Positions 26,401-35,682 of a stretch of DNA of 64,000 nt are shown in pieces. Under the pieces are notes generated by a model, which was given only the letters and a program-made list of their open reading frames with translations, had not been told where the DNA came from and ran no database searches. The position numbers and the translations under genes were made by a program. Source of the DNA: Taeniopygia guttata. Lineage: Eukaryota > Chordata > Aves > Passeriformes > Estrildidae. Every line of letters starts with the position of its first letter. Position 1 is the first letter of the stretch. The stretch is from contig NC_133044.1 in NCBI RefSeq assembly GCF_048771995.1, positions 1,694,001 through 1,758,000 of the forward strand, given 5' to 3'.

Positions 26401-26887
26401 ATAACCCTGACTTTCAGGCCAAAGCTGTGGAAAACGCCTGTAGCCTTCCCTCGCCTGTTGAGGAGCAGAACAACCCGCCGGGTTTAACGTTAACATGGCT
26501 CCCTTCCTTCCCAGCAGAAAAATGGCTTTGCTCCACCCTTGAGCACCGAGCCACGCTCCACAACTCCGGCACAGCGATAACTCCCTCATTCCGCGGCTCG
26601 CCCGCTCTCACAGCCGGCCATCAGATAAAATAAAAAGTTGCCACATTCGGCTGCGTTAACCCCAAGTGTTGCAAAGTCCCAAAGATTACCGCCGCAGGAG
26701 CCCGAGGAGGAGCCAGCGAGGCCCAGCGAGGAGGGAAGGCCCGGCCCGGGCATTGCAACACGCGGGAGGCGCGGGCCGGGCGGCGGGCACTCACCGTTAG
26801 GGTGTCATCGATGTAGAGGGGGATCTGCCTCTTCTCGAAGGGGAACTCCTCCTCGCCGTCCCGGCACACCGCCACCAGCCGCGCCAT
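11471..26887 (-). CDS. GGNBP2: GGNBP2, gametogenetin-binding protein 2 (complete, 13 coding exons)
   Basis: Coding exons: 26887-26795, 23102-23022, 21408-21155, 20547-20449, 17915-17802, 16385-16182, 15206-15032, 14192-13998, 13727-13577, 13335-13210, 13128-12977, 12594-12346, 11674-11471. They sum to 2097 nt (698 aa plus stop), against 697 aa as I recall human GGNBP2. All junctions keep frame and all introns are GT-AG. The protein starts MARLVAVCRDGEEEFPF and ends SWLATAGAN. It has a Cys/His-rich middle (CTDCKNK, CCPHERHIHVCC), a strongly basic lysine/arginine tract at about residues 369-384, a second Cys-rich segment (SCKACGST, VECWAN) and a lysine run near 530. Family knowledge: GGNBP2 (ZNF403/LCRG1) binds gametogenetin and is needed for spermatogenesis and placental development; its biochemistry is not settled. 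The exon 3 donor (GTCAGT) is off consensus. The gene lies tandem with DHRS11 and downstream of PIGW on the same strand. Confidence 0.97.
13429..13503 (-). mobile_element. CR1 LINE fragment in GGNBP2 intron 9
   Basis: TTTGGATTGGAAGGGTCCTT followed by CATTCCACCTCCCTGCCACG and GGCAGGGACTCC is the reverse complement of a CR1 3' region. It is short, 5'-truncated and diverged. Confidence 0.75.
15719..15780 (+). mobile_element. CR1 LINE 3'-end fragment in GGNBP2 intron 6
   Basis: GGTTGGAACTAGATGATCTT followed by CTTCCAACTCATTCTATGG matches the CR1 3' terminus in plus orientation, diverged from consensus. Confidence 0.75.
25908..25985 (-). mobile_element. CR1 LINE fragment in GGNBP2 intron 1
   Basis: GAATGGTTTGGGTTGGAAGG, AGATCATTCAGTTCCACCCC and CTGCCATGTGCAGGGACACC follow the minus-orientation CR1 3' region closely. 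Confidence 0.8.
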
Positions 26888-27960
26888 CGCTGCTGCTCCT
26901 GCTGCTGCTGCCGCTTCCTCCCCGCTCCAGCCTGCGGGCGGCCCCGGCCGGAGGTAAACACCCGCCGCGCTTCCCCGCCACACTTTCACCAGCAGCCGGC
27001 ACCCAGCCTGCGCTCCCCATCGCCTGATTCACCACGCCGAGCCCTGCCCACCCACCCCGCCGCCAGCGGGCCGCGAATGCGGCAGCACACGGGGCGGCCG
27101 GCGGGCAGAGCCGCGGGGGGATGGAGACCCCCAAGGGGAGACGGGGAGGTGGAGATGCGAGCGGGGAGACGGAACCCGCGGGCGGGGATGGAGGTCTGCC
27201 AGGGGAGATGGAGTCCGCGGGGGAAAATGGAGCCGCCACGGGGAGATGGAGCCGCCACCCCCCGCCCGCCACCGGCCCAGCGCGGCCGCCGGGACCCGCC
27301 CAGCCCGGCGCGGCTCTGCGGCTCCTGCGCGGGGGGAACCGCCGCCGCCTGCCCGGCGCTGCCCGGGGCGCCCCGCGGAGCGGCCCCAGCGCCCGCCCCG
27401 CCGCCTCCCCGCGGGCTGCAGCCCGGCTGCCCCGGCAGACCCACCCCTTCCTCCCGCTTGCTGCGCGGCCTCGCCCGGCTCCCCCCACGCGGTGGGGGGG
27501 TAACCCCACGCTGCCGCCGCTATAGCCTCGCTCCCCCCACGTAGCGCTGCCCCGCGGCCGGCGGGCCCTTACCGGCTGCTGGCGGCGCTGGGCGGCCCGG
27601 GCGCTGTGACAGGCGGGCGGCACCGCGGTCCCGGAGCCGCCTCCTCCCTGCCCGCCCCGGGGCCGCTCCGCCCCGCTCTCGCGAGAGCCGCGGGCACCGC
27701 CCGGGCCCGCCCCGGGCAGCGGGCTGGCTCGGCGGCCGCTGAGGGCGGCCGGGCTGTGCGGGTGTCGGCGGCGCCGGGAACGGCCCCGCAGCGGGGGTTG
27801 GGCCGGGAGCGGGTGCCGGCCCCGGGGCGTTGGGGGTTACAACGAGCGGGCCGGGCCGGGCCGGGCGTTAACGCGGTGCGAGCGGCCCCGCCGGCAGCGC
27901 GGGATGATAAAAAGGCGCTGAGCTCAACGCTCTGAGGCACGGCGAGGGGGAGGTTTTGGG
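26740..27960 (-). promoter_or_regulatory. GGNBP2: GGNBP2 CpG island, non-coding exon 1 and 5' intron
   Basis: About 1.2 kb of CpG-dense DNA surrounds the GGNBP2 5' end. The ATG exon has a good acceptor (CCCGCAG then GCTGGAG, exon edge near 26929) just upstream of the start codon. A matching donor (CCG then GTAAGGG) sits with its exon edge at 27573, which implies a non-coding first exon at 27573 to about 27640 and a start site just upstream on the minus strand. No TATA box is apparent. GGNBP2 in mammals also has an untranslated first exon. Confidence 0.6.
27115..27262. repeat. GGGGAGATGGAG-type degenerate tandem repeat
   Basis: About six degenerate units of about 24 bp (GGGGAGATGGAGCCGCCAC-like) inside the inferred 5' intron of GGNBP2. 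It is purine-rich on the plus strand. Confidence 0.8.
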
Positions 27961-30900
27961 GTGCCCTGTGCAGGGGTGAGCCGCGCTCCGTGTCCTCCTC
28001 GGGGCTCGCCTCACACCCTGCCGCGGCATCGAACGCTGCGCTGGTCCCGAGCCAGGCAGGGCAGGATTTAACAGCTCAGTGCAGCCAGCCCGAAATCCTG
28101 TGGCTGCCTAAATTAAGCAGCCAAAAAAAAAAAAAAACAACACCAAAAAAACCCCAACAACGAACCCAGAGTCTTTCTTGAACTACTGAATAATACAGCT
28201 GACCTGTTCATTCTTGTTGTGTATGGATACAGGCACTGAAGCACTCACAGGAAAATGCAGGGGAGGTAATAAAGGAGCAGTATTCTTTCTCGTGTCTGCA
28301 TATAAAAGTGGTGTTTAGTGGAGGAGCGAATTTACTCGAGCTCCTCGTGCAGCAGCTGTAACGGGAACAGCGTGTGGAGTCACGGTTTGCAGTCGGTGTT
28401 TTCATGGCTTTTTGCAGCAGAAAAAAGCTGGGGTTCTGTAACGAGCGATAGTTTCCCACACCAAAGCACGCTGAACCACGATGAATTTAGGTCTTTGCAC
28501 GGATGTGCTTTCCCTGTGTCACTCCTCCCTCCCACAACATTGTCTCAGGTTCTGTATTCTTGCAGCACACATTGATACAAAAAGCACCATTACATTTCAA
28601 ACAATTTCTATCCATGGATTTTTAAGTTTTTGTTTTTTTTTTTTTAAGTTGCTGGAACACGTGGCTTGTTTTGTTATCTCCAAGGCGGTGGAAAGGCAGC
28701 CAGCCCCTTCCTGCGCTCATTTGCATGGCCCTCTTTGCCTGGAAGAAATACTTGTTCTCTGGGACAGGGTGGCTTTGAAATAGGATACTGCCTGGAATCT
28801 TCAGGGCAATATCTGACTTCAAAAGAGACACCACTGCAGCTGGCAGAGGAGGCATGCTAGAGTTGATCCTTAAAAATAATGTGTTAAGGAGCTAGTGATG
28901 TTTAATAACAAGTTAAGAATAAATGTAATCAGCCCTACCCTCCCACCATATCCCAGCATTTTTCTACCCTGCAGTCCTACACAAAGGTCATTTGGTGGAA
29001 TTATGGCAGCAAAGGCAAAACAATTTCTGTTTTCCTCGGCTTTACTATTGCTGAAGCAAGTGACACATGATGGTTGAACCATTAGTCTTCGTACTTGAAA
29101 CATCTTTAAACTTTTACTCATTCTGTAACAATGAAATAAAAGTTTCTGCTTTTAAAAAATACACCTTTAATCTGTACAAAGGGTTCTTTGTCTAAACACA
29201 GCCCAGAGTGAAGTGAAATGCAGAGTTCCTGTTCCTTCAGCTGTGGAGGTGTGTGGAGAACAGCAGTGTCCTGGTGTTCACTTTCCACATATTTTCAAAC
29301 CCAGCAGAGCTGTTTGCTCGTCCTGTGATCAAAGGATGCTCGCCTGCATCTCTGGGTTCTTTCAGAGGCCTGGGCAATTATCTTGTGTTCATAGCTGAAC
29401 ACTCAGCATTCAGAACTACACCAGCTGCTTCAGGGCAGAGCTCGCTGCATCTGTTATCGACAACAGGCAATGAGAACTGGCTCTCATTAATCCACTGGTG
29501 AACAGCCTGCAGAATCCCAGAATCATTTTGGTTGGAAAGGACCTCTGAGACCATCAAGCCAAACCTGTGACTGATCCACACTCTGTGAACCAGCCCAGAG
29601 CACTGAGCGCCACATCCAGTCCTTCCTCGGACACCTTCCAGTGCCTGACTGCTTCCCATGGAGAAATTCCTCCTGATGTCCAACCTGGACCTCCCGTGGC
29701 GCAGCTTGAAGCCGTGTCCTCTCTTTGTGTCACTTGCTGCTGGGAGAAGAGACTAAAGCCACCTGCCACAACCTCTAAGTTACTCCTCAGAGCTTCCGAA
29801 GCAGGAGAAGTCTCAGGATGAGGAGCTGGCCTTGGTGAGAGGGCAGTTCTCACTCGGGTGCACACCATCCCCTGGGCTCGCTGCTGTTGTGGCAACCACG
29901 CTGCAGCCCTGGAACTGGCACCACCAGCCCGTGTGGAGCTCGCCCACCAGACCTCCCACGTCCTCCCTGCTTCACCCAGTGCAGTTGGCACCTGGATGCC
30001 CTGTGCTTGTCCAGACACAGCTCTGCCTGTCACACCCAATTCGTTCTGAATCACACCGACAGGCTTGTGCTCACAGGCAGAACTCGCTGCAGGTCCTGGG
30101 CTTTAAACATTTCAAAAATAAATATCCATGAGTAATTTTGCATAAATGAGTAGTGCCAGTTGGTTCACGAGGGAGACCTTTCTTCCCTAGGCAAGCCTAG
30201 GAAGTGTTTTAAAATAAACACATCCACCAGTTACCAGAAAACTCTGCTATAAACTGACAACTGTTTCTAAGACGTTGTTGCCAGTTCTTGCATCTGTCCT
30301 CAGGATAATACAGGCTGGTTTGCTTTAATTCTCAAGACTACGTGGCTTTAAGTTGGAAGAAAACAAGGATGAACTCAGCGTGGCCACAGCCTATAATCCT
30401 CAGACTTCACCTTTCTGCTGGCCAGGGGCTTGGAGAACTTGATAAATTTATGTCTCTTCCACAGCATGTCTGTCTTGAGGAATCCGATTTAGAGGCTTAT
30501 TCTCCAAAGGTTTGATGATTCATCAAGACAAGGGGAAATATGAAATATGGCCCATGTGTACTGCTGGAACTCCACTGACACTGGACATCTATCATCAACT
30601 ACCATTGGTATTCTACTCCTAAAGTATTTATATCCCATTATTGAATTCCTCACAATCTTTAAGTGTATTTCTCTTCCCAACAACTTTATGAGGACAGGAA
30701 GAACTGTCACAGTCAGGAAAGGGAACACAGAGGGTGTTCTGCTCTGGCCTTGCAAGGAAGACTGAGAAAAACTGAGCAGTTCCCTTCTCAAGCCATTGCC
30801 AGAACCCTGACCCAGTGCAGCCTGTTTGTTTGCTAATAAAAATTAATATCAAATGTCCCCCCTTGGAGACATCTCAGCTGGCAAAATACAGTATTCAATG

Positions 30901-31646
30901 TGCTGGTCTGCAGGTTGGAGCTGAGTATCTCTGTATTTTCTTATGAAGTGTGGTTCTTATTATCTGCACCACAACCTCCAATAGCTGCTTTATGAATTCA
31001 TCTGCAGCTGAGTTTATCCTTCAGAGCATCACACTTTATCTCAGGTCTTCATTTATATTCATCAGTGGGGACGGAAGTAAAATTTAGCTTTAATTCAAAG
31101 GCTAATTTAGGTTTCAGTGTATGATTAATATTCCACAATTACTACCATCAAAGTCAAGCATATGCATAAGTCTCTGCAGGACTGGGGCCAAAATATTTTC
31201 AAGTATCCACTTATTCAATACATTTTATATGAAAAATTATTCTTATCTATTATTTATGCAAGGGCCTTAACTAGGTAAATCTTGACACAGCTAGGCCTCT
31301 CTCTCCATATAATTACTCACCTTCTTACTTTTCATCTGGTTTCTGCTCTACCTAGTTATCTAATTCATTGGGTATGAGCACAGTTCACTAACTGTAAATG
31401 CAATTTACTCTCAGGAACAGCAGGAATATTCAGAAATCTCCAAACCTAAGTTTTCAGGATAACATGCAACAACTCCCAACAGGTAAGATCATTGACTGTA
31501 TCATTTGGTAAAATGATCATTAGAGTAAACACTAAATAATAAAAAGCTCTGCTAAATTATACATTATTGCAACACATCCATCCATTAAATACCATCATTC
31601 AACTGCAGCAAACAAAGTCCAGCTAGTCCACTCAGCCAAAGTGGAA
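27961..31646. other. Intergenic region between GGNBP2 promoter and PIGW stop codon
   Basis: No coding exon or RNA gene that I can support. The part nearest 31.6 kb must contain the PIGW 3' UTR. A CR1 relic lies at 29.5-29.8 kb. The remainder is unique sequence of moderate AT content with short chance open frames only. Confidence 0.7.
29513..29810 (-). mobile_element. CR1 LINE 3' region, about 300 bp
   Basis: It starts GAATCCCAGAATCATTTTGG, then GTTGGAAAGGACCTCTGAGA, ending in GTGTCACTTGCTGCTGGGAG-type sequence. This is the familiar antisense CR1 3' end with its downstream body. It is 5'-truncated and is the longest CR1 copy in the window. Confidence 0.85.
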
Positions 31647-33167
31647 TCACCAAAACTTTAATACTATATTCCTGGCATGCAATACATACATAATTAAACA
31701 GTTAAAAAACATGTACAAGTGCAGTATGCACAATGTTAAGGCAGCCTTGCTGTGGATTGTGTCTATCAGGATGTTCACAGCACCAGTCAGAACATTCGCT
31801 AGCAAGAAAAACAGTAACTGATTTTTGTTAATCGCACTAATGAGGCATAGCTGTGACAGCTTGTCCTGCCTTCCCACCCGCCCGGCCTCCATTCCGCGCT
31901 TTTTCCCGGATTCAGGGGGCTGCACAACCTCCCAGCAGCAGGGCACGCTGGAGCCCTTGACCAGCAGCTTGGCGAACACCAAGGCGAGGTCGGTGAGCAC
32001 AAAGAAGCCCAGCAGCAGCAGGCAGTGGGCGAGCACCCAGGTGCAGAAGGGCAGGTTGGCCAGGCGGCGCGACACGGGCTCCGTGCACGCCTGGCACAGC
32101 TGCAGCAGCACCGACAGCAGCAGGACGGCCAGGGCCAGCCCCCCGAGGGCTTCCAGCCAGCCCCTGACCGCGCTCCTGCGCCGCAGCAGCCACAGCCCCA
32201 CCTGCACGCTCGCCAGGTAGATGGCCAGGTAGCCAAAGAGGGAGAGCAGCCCTTCCCGGTTGGCATCGAGGAAGCCGAGCCGGGAGCCCCTGCCGTCGCT
32301 GCCGTGCAGGATGAACATCTTCAGTGAGGTAGCGCTGAGGAGGAGCTGGTAAAGCACGGCCACGGCTAGAGCCACCAGCCAAGCCTTATGTTTGGGGAAT
32401 ATGGCTAAAAGCAGAGATGCTGCGAGTCTCACCAGTGCCAAGGTAAAGAAGAAGTTCCAGTGCACGCCGTACTCCGAGGTGTGCTCGTGGTACTCGATGG
32501 ATTTAACACTCAGCAGCCGCCCAACGCCGAGGGAAATCAGCGGCCACACGGAAAACACCTGCCTGGCCAGGCCGGAGAATCTGGGCTGTGTCGTGTGAGG
32601 CTTCTGCCGAACTTCAGGGCAAACGAGAGCGTTTCCAAAGATGAAGGCTCCCACCCCCAAATCCATGGCTCCGGTGCCGTAGGTCTCGGCCTTGGCGTAT
32701 CGCCGGGGATACTGCGGGAAATCCACGGCCAGAATGCTGATGGATGTCAGCACGTTGACATAAACACGGAACACAGTTATTGCTGGAATGCACTCGGGGT
32801 CCAAGCATGTCTTCTGGAATTCTTTTACAATTTGCCCAAAGGGTACTCTGGCCTCCCGTTTGCTCTGGCTGTATATTTTGGAAAATACTCCGGCACAGAA
32901 GGCAGTGAGGATAACCGGTATGAAAAAGATGACAGGAGACAAGACAGTGCAGGAGAACAGGAGAGGAGACACCAGCACCAAGAAGTCTAGCAGCAGGCTG
33001 TACTTCCTTGAGCTTACAGGTTTTCCATGGTGCAGGTAGTACAGGATCAGGAGGAGCCCTCTGCAGAGCAGGCACAGTGGAGGCAGGGACAAGCCTGCGG
33101 AAATTTCCAGCAAACTCGTTCCATTCAGGTTGCTGATAAAAGCTTCTTTCAGCTCTTTCTGGGACAT
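31647..33167 (-). CDS. PIGW: PIGW, GPI-anchor inositol acyltransferase (complete, single coding exon)
   Basis: 506 aa (human 504 aa as I recall), starting MSQKELKEAFISNLNGTSLL and ending NIVLKFW. PIGW/Gwt1 acylates the inositol ring of glucosaminyl-phosphatidylinositol using acyl-CoA, an early GPI-anchor step in the ER membrane. Visible evidence: many hydrophobic segments of about 20 residues, as expected for this multipass family, and the conserved blocks LAVDFPQYPRRYAKAETYGT, GAMDLGVGAFIFG, EYGVHWNFFFTLALV and DANREGLLSLFGYLAIYLA. The start is the ATG at 33167, preceded by a splice acceptor (TTTTCAG then AGGAAGG) with exon edge 33181. The frame extends 8 codons further back to a GTG, but that part crosses the intron boundary and is not coding. 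It is head-to-head with MYO19, as in mammals. Confidence 0.96.
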   Translation of the reverse strand: MSQKELKEAFISNLNGTSLLEISAGLSLPPLCLLCRGLLLILYYLHHGKPVSSRKYSLLLDFLVLVSPLLFSCTVLSPVIFFIPVILTAFCAGVFSKIYSQSKREARVPFGQIVKEFQKTCLDPECIPAITVFRVYVNVLTSISILAVDFPQYPRRYAKAETYGTGAMDLGVGAFIFGNALVCPEVRQKPHTTQPRFSGLARQVFSVWPLISLGVGRLLSVKSIEYHEHTSEYGVHWNFFFTLALVRLAASLLLAIFPKHKAWLVALAVAVLYQLLLSATSLKMFILHGSDGRGSRLGFLDANREGLLSLFGYLAIYLASVQVGLWLLRRRSAVRGWLEALGGLALAVLLLSVLLQLCQACTEPVSRRLANLPFCTWVLAHCLLLLGFFVLTDLALVFAKLLVKGSSVPCCWEVVQPPESGKKRGMEAGRVGRQDKLSQLCLISAINKNQLLFFLLANVLTGAVNILIDTIHSKAALTLCILHLYMFFNCLIMYVLHARNIVLKFW

Positions 33168-33173
33168 TCTTCT

Positions 33174-33282
33174 TCCTTCCTCTGAAAACACAAAACTTGA
33201 ACTTGAGGTAGCTGTGTAAAACGGGTCTCTGAACTCCTTAAAAATGAAACTCCTTCCTCTGAAAACACAAAACGTGAACTTG
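33174..33282 (-). repeat. PIGW: 32-bp direct duplication containing the PIGW 3' splice site
   Basis: Positions 33174-33205 and 33251-33282 are 32-bp copies differing at one base, offset by 77 bp. Each contains the minus-strand sequence TTTTCAGAGGAAGGA, so the PIGW intron has two equivalent acceptors, with exon edges at 33181 and 33258. The extra 77 nt contain no ATG, so use of the distal site would only lengthen the 5' UTR. Confidence 0.85.
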
Positions 33283-33700
33283 TCTCGGGCAGTTCACAAA
33301 ACCAACATTGATTTCAGAAGTTACTGAATTACTTTTCAATTTAAAGAACACAGAGCAGCACTGGAGCTGGCCTGGGAAGCCAAGGACAGACACAGGCTTG
33401 AGGAAGTGCCAGCATTTTTCATCCTGAGGTGTTCCAACAAGATGCTCCGTACATTTTTGAGGGAGATCTCTAAACATCAAATACTCCACTGAATATTCAC
33501 ATGGTGAATAATCTCACGGCTCTGTAGAACATACTTTGCCACATCCTCTACGGTCCAAATGGCACAGAAATGTAAAAACGTGTCCCTACGCAACACTGTA
33601 CAACCAGCAGCCCCCAGGTGCCTTTTTACGGCAGCAGAACCCGCGGGGGATGGAAAAAGCGTGAATTAATCACGGGTTCTGCTCAGCCGCGGGGCGCAGC

Positions 33701-33761
33701 GGGAGCTTACCGGGAGCTCACCGGGAGCTTACCGGGAGCTTACCGGGAGCTTACCGGGAGC
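33701..33761 (-). repeat. PIGW: 11-bp tandem array of splice-donor-like sequences at PIGW exon 1
   Basis: Five 11-bp units (GGGAGCTTACC on plus) plus a partial sixth. On the minus strand each unit reads GGTAAGCTCCC, a strong 5' splice-site match; one unit has GGTGAGC. This is where the donor of the non-coding PIGW first exon should be, given the acceptor at 33181. The true exon 1 therefore ends in one of five alternative, nearly identical donors. Confidence 0.8.
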
Positions 33762-34482
33762 GGGGCACGGGCGGCGCTGAGGGCACCGAGCGGCGGGGCC
33801 GCGGCCGCTCGGCCGGGTGGAACCGGGGCTGGAGAGAAGCGGGGCCGGGTAAAGCCGGGATGGGGTAAAGCCAGGATGGGGTAAAGCCGGGATAGGGTGA
33901 ACCGGGGCCCGGTAAAGCGGGGCTGGGGTGAAGCGGGGCTGGGGTAAAGCGGGGATGAGGTGAAGCCGGGCCCGGTAAAGCGGGGCTGGGGTAGAGCCGG
34001 GCCCGGTAAAGCAGGATCGGGCCGGCCCCCAGTTAAGCCGGGCCCGGTAAATCCGGGCTGGGATAAAGCCGACCCCGAGTGAAGCCGGGCCCGGTAAATC
34101 CGGGCTGGGACGAAGCCGGCCCGAGTGGAGCCGGGCCCGGTGAAGCCGGCCCGAGTGGAGCCGGGCCCGGTAAAGCCGGGCCCGGTGAAGCCGACCCCGA
34201 GTGGAGCCGGGCCCGGTAAAGCCGGGCTGGGATGAAGCCGGCCCCGAGTGGAGCCGGGCCCGGTAAAGCCGGCCTGGGATGGAGCCGGGCCCGGTAAATC
34301 CGGGCTGGGACGAAGCCGGCCCGAGTGGAGCCAGGCCCGGTAAATCCGGGCCGCGTTCCCCGCCCGCCCTTTCGCCGCTTCCGCAGCGCCCCAGCCCCGC
34401 CCCGGTCCCGCCTCCCCGGCCCGCCCCGCTCCGCTCCGCTCGCTGCCGGCCCCGGCCCCGCTCCGGCCCCGCTCCGGCCGCG
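33756..34482. promoter_or_regulatory. PIGW/MYO19 divergent CpG-island promoter with MYO19 non-coding exon 1
   Basis: PIGW is transcribed leftward and MYO19 rightward from this CpG island of about 0.7 kb. A canonical donor (CCGCG then GTAAGTC, exon edge 34482) marks the end of the MYO19 untranslated first exon. It lies just after a TATA-less stretch of CCGCTCCGG-type sequence. The minisatellite occupies most of the space between the two start regions. Confidence 0.65.
33840..34350. repeat. GC-rich minisatellite in the PIGW-MYO19 bidirectional promoter
   Basis: About 500 bp of degenerate 15-16-bp subunits (GGGGTAAAGCCGGGAT, GCCGGGCCCGGTAAA). The distal half is organised as higher-order units of about 46 bp ending in CCCCGAGTGGA. 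Every subunit repeats GGTAAA or GGTGAA on the plus strand. The apparent 280-367-codon frames across it are repeat artefacts. Confidence 0.9.
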
Positions 34483-34907
34483 GTAAGTCCCGAGCCCGCC
34501 CTGCCCTGTCCTGCCGTGCTGCCGGCACCGCCGCCGGGCCCGGCCCGCTCAGCCCCGGCACCGCCTGGCCCGGGGGCACCCCGCGACCCTGCCCGGGAGC
34601 TGCCGCGGCCCGCCTGCGTCCCTGGCGTGTCCCGCGTGTCCCCGGCGTGTCCCCGGCGTGTCCCTCGTGTCCTTCGTGTCCCCGGTGCGTCCCTGTCGTG
34701 TCCCCCGTGCCCCCCGGGATCTGCGGGCACCGGCATAAAAGGCTCTGCCGGGAGAGCGGGATGGATCGGACCGGGGTTTGGGGATGGGAGCGTGCCCGGG
34801 GACTCCGAACTGACTCCGAGTGGTGTTTTCATGCCGGGTTAGGAAGGAAATTAGGGATGGAATGGGAATAACAATGGAATAAGAAGAGGAACTGAATAGG
34901 AACGGAA

Positions 34908-35000
34908 TAGAGAGAATAGAATAGAATAGAATAGAATAGAATAGAATAGAATAGAATAGAATAGAATAGAATAGAATAGAATAGAATAGAATAGAATAGA
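34908..35000. repeat. (AATAG)n microsatellite
   Basis: About 18 consecutive AATAG pentamers in MYO19 intron 1, with a diverged shoulder to about 35070. Confidence 0.95.
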
Positions 35001-35682
35001 AACAATTAGAGTATAATGGAACAAAATTAGAATAGAATTAGAATAGAATATAATTAGAATAGAAAAATAATAGAAGTAATGGCAGCTTCAGCTGAAGGAA
35101 GGACAGAATTCTTCCTGGCGCTATGACTGGAACCTCAGCGTTTATCACAGAAATTCAAATGACTCACCTTGGGTTGGCTCCCAGAGATTTTCAGAGGAAA
35201 CAGGAAGGGAACAACACAAACTTCTCTGTGTCACTCCCCTTCTCAAAGCTCTGGCTTCTCTGGCACTGTCAGACCCTCAGGTCTGCTCTGTTTCTCCAAA
35301 CAGGGAATTTTACAAGTAGTTGCAGTTTCTTTCCAATAAAACTTGCTTTATTAAAGAGAAGCAAAGCATTTTATTCCTGATGAAAGGGAATATACACAAT
35401 TCTCTCCAAAAAAGCTTTATTTGCGGGGACAGCAGCGCATGACCATCACTCTGGGTAGGATTTCCAGCTCCAGTGTTACTTGGGCTCCACTGGGATCACT
35501 AATTCTGCCTGAAGTCCTTGGGATTTGCTTGTGGAACCCTCTGGAGAATGACATGCCCTGAGTTATTTTTATCGAAATGCCTTTTTATTTCTTTTTTTTT
35601 CAAGCATTCTCCAGTGTGATTTGAATGAAGTACCCTAAAGTAAAGGCCCTCTCCAGTGTTCCCGTCCACAGGCCTGGACAAG

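Noticed and set aside
26638-27940. Open frames of 110-270 codons on both strands over the GGNBP2 CpG island
   Set aside because: High GC removes stop codons. Composition is Pro/Arg/Ala/Gly and only the MARLVAVCRD exon is conserved.
31799-32382. Open frames of 100-156 codons within PIGW
   Set aside because: Shadow frames of the PIGW coding exon; the membrane-protein frame is the conserved one.
33729-34842. 279- and 367-codon minus-strand frames and a 187-codon plus-strand frame
   Set aside because: Tandem repeat translations (PGSTRAGFTG-like) from the PIGW/MYO19 promoter minisatellite.
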